Source: Bacillota bacterium
GTDB lineage: Bacteria; Bacillota; Clostridia; Lachnospirales; Lachnospiraceae
Direction of reading: 5' to 3'
NCBI GenBank assembly: GCA_023443225.1
Contig: JAEZVF010000110.1
Span: forward strand, 1-5,163
DNA: 5,163 bases
Shown piece by piece: positions 1 to 4,855 of this stretch. Each line of letters starts with the position of its first letter. Position 1 is the first letter of the stretch. The notes beneath the pieces were generated by a model. It ran no database searches. It had not been told where the DNA came from and was given only the letters and a program-made list of their open reading frames with translations. A program made the translations under genes and the position numbers.

Positions 1-180
1 AAGTGGCAGAAACCATGCTTCTATACAAGAAGTAAATATGGAGTTGTACAGTTCAAATCCTTGTGTTATCTGTGCTTTGCTGATAGTACTGTTCCTTAAC
101 GTAGTGAACATAATGAATTTAAGATAAGTGTGGCAAGATACGCTTCAGCGATGGCTCTGGTCATTAAAGCATCTTATTAG
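1..180 (+). pseudogene. Possible decayed C-terminal reading frame of unknown origin
   Basis: Reading from base 1, the frame is open to a TAA at 97-99. It continues in the same frame to a TAG at 178-180. The second part reads as plausible protein (EFKISVARYASAMALVIK followed by ASY and the stop), and the first part is rich in aromatic residues and cysteine. This could be the tail of a gene that begins left of the window and has acquired an internal stop, perhaps a transposase, but I do not recognise the family. An alternative small frame at 38-127 would encode a 29-residue hydrophobic peptide (starting MELYSSNPCVICALL) but has no good ribosome binding site. Either reading could be chance. Confidence 0.22.
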
Positions 181-213
181 GTGGAAATCCCCTAAAACCC
201 CTGAAATATTGAA

Positions 214-236
214 GTGATAGCACTTTTTGCTATTAC
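214..236. other. Hairpin-forming inverted repeat upstream of fic
   Basis: GTGATAGCA and TGCTATTAC form a 9-bp stem with one G-T wobble around the 5-base loop CTTTT. No run of T follows on either strand, so it is not a textbook intrinsic terminator. It lies between the possible decayed frame at 1-180 and the fic promoter, so it might still end upstream transcription or be a regulatory palindrome. Confidence 0.3.
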
Positions 237-276
237 ATATTTGCAAATTATATTAAAAAGTAGTGGTATTATTAAA

Positions 277-303
277 ACTTGTACGGTATAATATTGTACA
301 AGT
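277..303 (+). promoter_or_regulatory. fic promoter -10 region inside a palindromic operator
   Basis: A perfect TATAAT lies at 287-292. It is enclosed by an 8-bp perfect inverted repeat, ACTTGTAC (277-284) and GTACAAGT (296-303), separated by 11 bases. The right arm also contains the self-palindrome TTGTACAA (294-301), and TTGTAC is directly repeated 15 bp apart. A -35 box at normal distance is poor (TGGTAT at 264-269, spacer 17). A bound protein would cover the -10 box, which suggests repression. Operators with a TGTACA core are known for YefM-YoeB type toxin-antitoxin loci, but no antitoxin gene is visible here. The repressor could be the Fic protein's own winged-helix tail or a protein encoded elsewhere; this is inference. 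Confidence 0.55.
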
Positions 304-362
304 GATAAAATAATGAAGTTCAATCATGCAAGTGCAAATTTTAGCACAAAGTGAGGTAATAT

Positions 363-1364
363 ATGAGCGAAAAAGGCTATGTTCCACCATATACAATTAC
401 AGATAAGACAGTAAATTTAATTTCTGCTATTACTGAAATAATAACCAAAATCACGATAAATGATAATATGAGCAACAACCCAAGACTTAGAAGGGATAAT
501 CGTATCCGTACCATTCATGCTTCTTTAGCAATTGAAAATAATTCCTTATCTTTGGATCAGGTAACCGATATTATCAATGGGAAAAGAATTCTTGGGGCAC
601 CAGATGAAATCTGCGAGGTAAAGAATGCCTTTGAGGCATATAATAAGCTTTTAGATTTGAATCCATATTCTGTTAAGGATATGTTACTAGCTCATACAGT
701 TCTGATGAATGAATTGACGAAAGAGGCAGGAACATTTCGAAGTGGTGGTGTAGGAGTCTTTACTGGAGAGCAGTTGGTTCACATGGCTCCCCCTGCAAAT
801 CAAGTTCCACATCTGATTAAAGAATTAGTGGATTGGGCAAAAAAAGCAGAAGTGCATCCTCTTATAAAAAGCTGTGTATTCCATTATGAACTTGAATTTA
901 TTCATCCATTTGCAGATGGGAATGGACGAATGGGACGAATGTGGCAAACATTATTGTTGTATAAATGGAAATCACTGTTTGGTTGGCTTCCAATAGAAAC
1001 ATTGATCAGGGAAAGACAAGATGAATACTACAAAGTACTTGGCGAATGTGATCGTAGTGCTGATTCGGGAAAATTCGTAGAATTTCTGCTAAAAACCATT
1101 TATGATGCATTATGTGAAATTGCAAATACCGAACAAGTAAGAGAACAAGTGACCGAACAAGTTAAGAAATTGTTAGAGGTTATTGGCGACAAAGAATATT
1201 CAACGAAAGAACTTATGGAATTACTGGGGTTAAAGCATAGACCGACATTTAGAGATAATTATTTGCTGCCAGCTTTGGAACTGGGGTTGATTGAAATGAC
1301 GGTGCCTGATAAGCCAAATAGTAGTAAGCAGAAATACAAAAAAGTAAAGTATATTATCAACTAG
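363..1364 (+). CDS. Fic family protein (probable protein AMP-transferase) with C-terminal winged helix
   Basis: This 333-residue protein is a Fic-domain enzyme; the family transfers AMP, or occasionally another nucleotide moiety, from a nucleotide to hydroxyl side chains of target proteins. The catalytic motif is complete: HPFADGNGRMGR at residues 181-192, with catalytic His181, metal-binding Asp185 and the phosphate-binding GNGR loop. The flap region lies around residues 127-150. An inhibitory-helix motif SLAIEN (residues 54-59, matching S/T-x-x-x-E-G/N) precedes the core, with Glu58 as the expected autoinhibitory residue, so the enzyme is class II-like and probably normally self-restrained. 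Residues 255-333 form a heptad-like EQV repeat followed by a winged-helix-like domain, common in Fic proteins of this architecture. The ATG is preceded by GAGG at 353-356 with a 6-base spacer. The gene stands alone, with no antitoxin partner visible. Target and physiological role are unknown. Confidence 0.93.
   Translation: MSEKGYVPPYTITDKTVNLISAITEIITKITINDNMSNNPRLRRDNRIRTIHASLAIENNSLSLDQVTDIINGKRILGAPDEICEVKNAFEAYNKLLDLNPYSVKDMLLAHTVLMNELTKEAGTFRSGGVGVFTGEQLVHMAPPANQVPHLIKELVDWAKKAEVHPLIKSCVFHYELEFIHPFADGNGRMGRMWQTLLLYKWKSLFGWLPIETLIRERQDEYYKVLGECDRSADSGKFVEFLLKTIYDALCEIANTEQVREQVTEQVKKLLEVIGDKEYSTKELMELLGLKHRPTFRDNYLLPALELGLIEMTVPDKPNSSKQKYKKVKYIIN
1131..1166 (+). repeat. 12-bp tandem repeat, three copies, inside fic
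   Basis: Three consecutive 12-base units each begin GAACAAGT (at 1131, 1143 and 1155) and encode EQVR, EQVT and EQVK. They lie in the linker between the Fic core and the winged-helix tail. In-frame repeats like this can change copy number by slippage without breaking the gene, altering linker length. Confidence 0.75.
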
Positions 1365-1598
1365 TGGCATACTTATACAAGGACTGAGTTTGATATATGC
1401 ATATTTGTAAAGTAAGCAAGTACAGTTAATGTGAATACTAGACATGTGGAGACGGTAGCATTGATAACAAGGGTTTAGTACAGGGTGTCTGAAAAACCTT
1501 GATATAGGCATTTTGTGTGATTTTGTGTTAATATCGGAGCAGGAGAAATATGCTTTTTCGCTTCGTGGGAACATATCGAAACAAGCCGTAATGCCAGT
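1365..1598. other. Intergenic stretch without a supported gene
   Basis: Between the fic stop and the 30-bp repeats I find no reading frame with a credible ribosome binding site and protein-like composition. A frame at 1513-1728 can be translated, but its C-terminal half merely translates the repeats (recurring RFRC and QFGC strings). A minus-strand frame at 1230-1574 overlaps fic and is not protein-like. No clear terminator follows fic. The sequence may be debris of a mobile element ending in the adjacent repeats. Confidence 0.5.
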
Positions 1599-1678
1599 GA
1601 CAGAGCGATTTAGATGTCAGTGCTTCATGAGTGGTCAATTTGGATGTTGGGTGTTTGAGAGTGGTCGATTTAGATGTT
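1599..1678 (+). repeat. Three direct repeats at exact 30-bp period, IS21-end-like
   Basis: The motif (C)RATTTRGATGT occurs with its C at 1606, 1636 and 1666, exactly 30 bp apart. The second and third copies share a longer 20-base unit, GAGTGGTC followed by RATTTRGATGTT (1629-1648 and 1659-1678). The first copy keeps the right half and has a diverged left half. IS21-family insertion sequences are known for several such repeats near each end, which bind the transposase, and this motif resembles those I associate with Firmicutes IS21 elements. No istA or istB coding sequence is present, so this would be an orphan end or remnant. An iteron-like binding array for another protein is the alternative. 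Confidence 0.5.
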
Positions 1679-1705
1679 TTTTAGATTTTTTTAGATTTCC
1701 CGAGG

Positions 1706-1738
1706 TTGAGATAGCAGGTTGGATGTAATTGATATTAT
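1706..1738 (+). promoter_or_regulatory. Weak candidate promoter for the immunity-protein gene
   Basis: TTGAGA (1706-1711) is followed after 17 bases by TTGATA (1729-1734), or after a long spacer by TATTAT (1733-1738). Either would start transcription just before the ribosome binding site at 1747-1753. The match to consensus is poor. If it is real, it lies just downstream of the 30-bp repeats and could also serve the vanZ-like and arr genes. Confidence 0.22.
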
Positions 1739-1759
1739 TGATGAAAAAAGAGGATGAGT

Positions 1760-2287
1760 ATGCTAAAAGTACGAAAAATGCTAAGTGACTGGAAAGCACC
1801 GTATATTCAGTCACTTATGAAATTAATAGAAACTCAGAGTAAGGCAACGCTTGCGAGTTGGGCAGTTGACTATTCGGAGCAGGTTATATTGCCGCTGTGG
1901 TGCAAGTACAATTCAAATGACCTGCGTCCGCAAAATGCATTGAACGCAGCTCGGGAGTGGCTGTCGGGAGCAATCAAACTACCGAAGGTAAAAGCAGAAA
2001 TACTTGAGTGCCATGCGGCTGCCCGCGAAGCAGAAGGAAACCCTGTTGCACAGGCTGCGGCGAGGACAATAGGTCAATGCTCGTCGACCATCCATTCGGC
2101 ACGGCATTGTATAGGGATTGCCTTTTATGGAGCGCTTGCGGTCGCCTATGACAGGCTCGGAATAGGTGCGCCGTGGGAACAAATCGAGCAATGCGCCGCC
2201 GAGGAGTGTGAACGTATGCTTGACGCACTACGTACTGTTGCCGTGGAGAACGAACCAAATCCAGCGAAAATTGATTGGAAATTCTGA
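1760..2287 (+). CDS. Imm5-like putative immunity protein
   Basis: The 175-residue product resembles the putative immunity proteins of the Imm5-like group, all-helical proteins predicted from genomic context to neutralise polymorphic toxins. It is soluble and helical throughout. Features typical of the group are an alanine-rich segment CHAAAREAEGNPVAQAAAR (residues 84-102), then HSARHCIGIAFYGALAVAYD (residues 112-131), and a tail with ENEPNP. The start was chosen at 1760 because AAAGAGG (1747-1753) is 6 bases upstream; the ATG at 1754 directly abuts that site and is less likely. The middle of the gene is about 55% GC by eye, against roughly 30% in parts of fic, which suggests a separate origin. 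No cognate toxin is visible, so it may be an orphan immunity gene. The next gene begins 58 bases downstream, so co-transcription is plausible. The biochemical function is unproven. Confidence 0.75.
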   Translation: MLKVRKMLSDWKAPYIQSLMKLIETQSKATLASWAVDYSEQVILPLWCKYNSNDLRPQNALNAAREWLSGAIKLPKVKAEILECHAAAREAEGNPVAQAAARTIGQCSSTIHSARHCIGIAFYGALAVAYDRLGIGAPWEQIEQCAAEECERMLDALRTVAVENEPNPAKIDWKF

Positions 2288-2345
2288 CCATGTTCCACTG
2301 GGGACCAGGACGTTTTGTGTGAAAATTATCAGGGAGGGTGATGTA

Positions 2346-2897
2346 TTGGACGAATATTCAAGAGAAGACTTAGAAGAAACCCTTCAAATTGTTTCTTCAA
2401 TTAAAACGGTCTTTTTATATGGCGTTTTCATTTGTTACATACTTTTGTTAATTAAAATATTGCTGTTATCGAGAATTTCGCATTTGGAACTTAGGACAAT
2501 CAATCTCATTCCTCTTTATAGCATAATGGAATATTTATCTGGCATCTCTGCGAATTTAAAAACATTTGCTTTTGGTAATGTGATTGGCAATATAGTTATT
2601 TTTATTCCCCTTGGTATATATTTGACATTATTCAAAAAAGATAAAAGGGTAAAAACTAATCTGTTATTTATATTTATGGTGAGTTTGTGTGTTGAAATCA
2701 TTCAGGGGCTTTTAGGCATTGGAGTAGCAGACATTGATGATATAATTCTAAATTGTTTGGGTGGATTGATTGGTATTTTAGGGTATAAGTTTTTATTGTT
2801 TATCAAAAAATACATCGGGCTGTACCCCGGCGGCAAAGCCATGTCCAGATTTGCTGAGCGGATCGTAGGATATAAGACCAGTAAAGGAGCGATTTAG
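2346..2897 (+). CDS. VanZ family membrane protein with a foreign C-terminal tail
   Basis: VanZ-like proteins are small membrane proteins; some confer low-level teicoplanin or lipoglycopeptide resistance. The start is the TTG at 2346, with AGGGAGGG (2331-2338) 7 bases upstream; a longer frame reaching back to 2166 overlaps the preceding gene and is unlikely. Of 183 residues, about four membrane segments are visible (near 21-43, 72-96, 104-124 and 129-154). Family signatures are NLIPLYS (53-59), GNVIGNIVIFIPLG (77-90), VEIIQ (116-120) and the DIDD-x3-N-x2-GG pattern at 129-140. VanZ homology ends near residue 154. The last 29 or so residues (from YIGLYPGGKAM) instead resemble the C-terminus of DUF1801 proteins, so the gene is fused to a broken neighbour. 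Its membrane core is complete and it may be functional. The substrate is unknown. Confidence 0.82.
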   Translation: MDEYSREDLEETLQIVSSIKTVFLYGVFICYILLLIKILLLSRISHLELRTINLIPLYSIMEYLSGISANLKTFAFGNVIGNIVIFIPLGIYLTLFKKDKRVKTNLLFIFMVSLCVEIIQGLLGIGVADIDDIILNCLGGLIGILGYKFLLFIKKYIGLYPGGKAMSRFAERIVGYKTSKGAI

Positions 2898-3005
2898 CTG
2901 CCACTTGACAAGCAGATAGATTTTGAACTCATCACTAATATCGTGCGGTGGAGAGTAAATCGTGAAGTGAAAGGGAACAATCAATTAATTTGGAGGAAAG
3001 ATTAG
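2805..3005 (+). pseudogene. DUF1801 (iron-chaperone-like) C-terminal remnant, fused to the VanZ gene
   Basis: In the VanZ reading frame, sequence from about 2805 encodes YIGLYPGGKAMSRFAERIVG, then YKTSKGAI, a TAG (2895-2897), then LPLDKQIDFELITNIVRWRV and a short tail to a TAG at 3003-3005. Intact DUF1801 proteins typically carry an IGLYP segment, then YKTSKGxIQFPLDKPI, then an IVxFRV-like end. The internal TAG therefore sits where a glutamine codon (CAG) is expected, which fits a single C-to-T change. The N-terminal half of the family is absent. Base composition rises sharply in GC at the junction. The final stop directly abuts the arr GTG, and the arr ribosome binding site lies inside the remnant. 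The exact left boundary is approximate. Confidence 0.68.
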
Positions 3006-3755
3006 GTGGATATAAAATTTGATCCAAATAACGTCGTTATTAAACTCTGTATGAGTGGGATGAGATTGGAAGATAGTGGAGACGTTGAAGATGCAATCAC
3101 GATGTTTCATAAAGCATGGCACGAAGCAACAGACGACTATGAAAGATTTATAGCAGCTTATCATTTAGCTCGTCAACAAAAGAGTATTACAGACATATTG
3201 AAATGGATGGAAACATCTTTACAGTGTGCACTAAATATAAATGATGATAATGTTAAGAGTGCATACTCAACGTTATATTTAAACATTGCCAAATGTTATG
3301 AGGAGTTGTGTGATTTTGATAATGCAAAAAGAATATATGAATTGTCAAATTCATATAAGGGTGCGCCTTCTGATGAAGGACCATTTTATCATGGGACAAA
3401 GGCAGATTTGCAGGTTGGTGATTTACTGACATCGGGTGGAATTTCAAATTACAAACCTGAGCTTAAAATGAACCACATTTATTTCACTGCTAATGCTAAT
3501 GGCGCAGGACTTGCAGCAGCATTAGCAAAAGGAGAAGGAAGAGAACGGGTTTATATAATAGAACCAACAGGTGAATTTGAAAACGATCCAAATGTTACTG
3601 ACAAAAAATTCCCTGGTAACTTAACACGTTCTTATCGCTCACAAGAACCTTTAAGAATTATAGGTGAAGAAACAGAGTGGAAGAAACTGACAACTACGGA
3701 ACTAAGCAAATGGCATGAAAATTTAGAAAAAAACAAGGGTGAAATTATTAACTGA
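3006..3755 (+). CDS. arr: TPR-fused NAD+:rifamycin ADP-ribosyltransferase (Arr)
   Basis: Arr enzymes inactivate rifamycins by transferring ADP-ribose from NAD+ to the drug's C23 hydroxyl. Residues 126-240 form a complete Arr domain: FYHGTKADLQVGD at 127-139, KMNHIYF at 154-160, then FENDPNVTDKKFPGN at 191-205 and TRSYRSQEP at 207-215. His129 and Asp194 correspond by alignment to His19 and the functionally important Asp84 of the Mycobacterium smegmatis enzyme; the offset of 110 is the same for both. That classical enzyme is about 140 residues. Here about 120 extra N-terminal residues form TPR-like helices, for example LNIAKCYEELCDFDNAKRIY at 92-111. This fusion occurs in other Firmicutes, where the N-terminal part is sometimes mislabelled a methyltransferase. 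The start is the GTG, with GGAGG (2992-2996) 9 bases upstream. The role of the TPR part is unknown. Rifamycin resistance is a likely but untested outcome. Confidence 0.9.
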   Translation: MDIKFDPNNVVIKLCMSGMRLEDSGDVEDAITMFHKAWHEATDDYERFIAAYHLARQQKSITDILKWMETSLQCALNINDDNVKSAYSTLYLNIAKCYEELCDFDNAKRIYELSNSYKGAPSDEGPFYHGTKADLQVGDLLTSGGISNYKPELKMNHIYFTANANGAGLAAALAKGEGRERVYIIEPTGEFENDPNVTDKKFPGNLTRSYRSQEPLRIIGEETEWKKLTTTELSKWHENLEKNKGEIIN

Positions 3756-3804
3756 ATATGTTTCAAATGGGTGGTGTGGATATGTTTAAATAAGTGTTTA
3801 TTTG

Positions 3805-3851
3805 CTTGGGCTGTACCATTATTGTCAATGTTGACAATGGTACAGCCCAAG
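3805..3851 (+). terminator. Strong hairpin, probable terminator after arr
   Basis: The arms starting CTTGGGCTGTACC (3805) and ending GGTACAGCCCAAG (3851) form a 21-bp stem with a 2-base loop (TG) and a single 3-base bulge (ATT) on the left arm. A moderately T-rich stretch (TTTGTTATCGTTT) follows on the plus strand. It sits 49 bases after the arr stop and 41 bases from the end of the convergent MFS pseudogene, so it may serve both directions, although the minus-strand tail (CAAATAAAC) is poor. A small AT-only hairpin at 3788-3803 precedes it. Such a long perfect stem could also be a small mobile palindrome. Confidence 0.65.
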
Positions 3852-3892
3852 TTTGTTATCGTTTATACTGTTCTTATGCTAGTATGTTTCAT

Positions 3893-4682
3893 TCAGGAAG
3901 ATTTTCCCTTATTAGCTTCTAATGATACCGTTTTCTTACTCCCAATTAGATACAATAGCAAAATAATAATCATAAAAGCTGCAGAATAAGTAAAGGTCAT
4001 GCCGTACCCAACACTTTTTGCTAAGAACCCAAGACCTACTGATCCAATAGCCAAACCAAAATCTATAAAAATAAGAAGCATTGAATTGACTGTTGCTTTT
4101 TTCTCGGCTGGAACAAGAGTTAATGCCCAAGCTTGGGTAATTGGATGGATTATCGCAAAAGCAATTCCGAATAATACCCCTGAAATCAAAACCATCCCCA
4201 TACTAGTAGAAAAGCCTAAGAGAATTAAACCTATAGTCCCAGAAATGGCGGCTGGAATAATAAGGATTTTGTGACCGAATCGATCGAAAATTTTACCAGA
4301 GAATAACAATATTACTTGAGATCGTAAAGACTAAAATCGTTAGCATACTAAATCCAATACCTTGTAGTGCTCGAATGAGTATTAAAAATCCGATTGATTG
4401 GTTTACAAAAGTAAGACCGATTGTGCCTAAAAAATAAGCGTGGAAATAATAAGGAGCAATTTCATATTAACTTTTTGGATAATTACACATGCAAAGAAGC
4501 GCGTAATTAGTGATGCTAACATTAAGGTTGTGGTCATGATTCCTGAAATCGCAGGATTATCACTAATGGTAGATACATAAATAGGAAAACCTGCTGTAAT
4601 CATATAAAATGAGGACATTACTAAAGACAATAATATAATAATTATATATTGGTTTGTCCATAGTTTAACTTTTTTTTACCAA
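3893..4682 (-). pseudogene. Degenerate MFS transporter gene, frameshifted with central deletion
   Basis: Three minus-strand pieces in different frames belong to one 12-helix major facilitator (drug-efflux type) protein. The piece from 4682 (TTG, then K-K-V-K-L-W-T) covers helices 1-3, through TAGFPIYVS to LLLIISTLIF, and stops near 4427. The next continues as GTIGLTFVNQSIGF and contains the helix-4 motif-B-like RALQGIGF. The last contains SGKIFDRFGHK (the motif-A-like loop after helix 8), then helices 9-12, ending at TGA 3893. Frameshifts sit at an 8-base T run (4670-4677) and a 6-base A run (4429-4434, plus strand). Between RALQGIGF and SGKIFDRFG roughly 120-140 residues (helix 5 to most of helix 8) are missing, so the total is about 255 residues against about 400 in the family. 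Transport function is lost. Substrate is unknown. Confidence 0.82.
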
Positions 4683-4735
4683 TGATATAAAAGACCGCCT
4701 TTCAGGGCTACTTCTAAAAATAGAATAGTGAGTTT

Positions 4736-4768
4736 AATATATAAAAATTGCTTTTTTAATTTTGACAA
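4736..4768 (-). promoter_or_regulatory. Weak candidate promoter of the MFS pseudogene
   Basis: On the minus strand TTGTCA (4768-4763) is followed after 17 bases by TTTATA (4745-4740), or after 21 by TATATT (4741-4736). The region 4683-4797 between the MFS remnant and the IS66 end is otherwise very AT-rich and holds no gene. A purine-rich AAAGGCGG lies upstream of the presumed TTG start. The insertion sequence ends only about 30 bp upstream of the -35 element. Confidence 0.25.
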
Positions 4769-4831
4769 ATTTAATTTATTCTTCCCTTATTTTGAAAGTA
4801 AACGGTAAACCACTTGTCTACCATTAAATTT

Positions 4832-4851
4832 TAGCCACCTTGTGGTGGCTA
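4832..4851 (-). terminator. Hairpin just after the IS66 transposase stop
   Basis: TAGCCACC (4832-4839) and GGTGGCTA (4844-4851) form a perfect 8-bp stem with the 4-base loop TTGT. On the minus strand it begins 4 bases beyond the transposase stop codon and is followed by AAAATTTAATGG, a weak tail. It may end transposase transcription or be part of the element's structured terminus. Confidence 0.45.
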
Positions 4852-4855
4852 GTTA

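Noticed and set aside
51..60. GTTCAAATCC, resembling the T-loop of a tRNA, plus GTGGCAGA near base 3
   Set aside because: The flanking bases do not form a T-stem, and no acceptor stem or anticodon arm can be built around it.
313..354. A 13-codon frame starting ATG between the fic promoter and fic, as a possible leader peptide or antitoxin remnant
   Set aside because: It has no ribosome binding site and is too short to interpret; its stop merely overlaps the fic ribosome binding site.
1599..1678. CRISPR array
   Set aside because: Only three degenerate repeats at a 30-bp period, leaving about 10 bases between units, far too short for spacers, and no cas genes.
1513..1728. 71-codon plus-strand reading frame
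   Set aside because: Its second half is a translation of the 30-bp repeats, it has no good ribosome binding site, and it shows no family resemblance.
1974..2291. Minus-strand frames of 70 and 105 codons
   Set aside because: They are shadows of the GC-richer immunity gene on the other strand, with no ribosome binding site or recognisable motif.
2166..2345. N-terminal extension of the VanZ frame back to 2166
   Set aside because: It overlaps the immunity gene in another frame, and the strong AGGGAGGG site points to the TTG at 2346.
2905..2939. Perfect TTGACA at 2905-2910 as a promoter for arr
   Set aside because: At 16-18 bases downstream there is no -10 box (CTCATC at 17), and the best TAAT-like match is about 23 bases away. 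The hexamer is explained by the DUF1801 coding remnant.
3804..3858. Integron attC site next to arr, since arr genes are known integron cassettes
   Set aside because: The hairpin lacks the RYYYAAC and GTTRRRY core pair and the spaced L and R boxes, and the TPR-Arr type is not the cassette-borne form.
3771..3989. Plus-strand 72-codon frame and the minus-strand 72-codon frame across the arr terminator
   Set aside because: Both run through the hairpin and neighbouring gene ends and show no protein family features.
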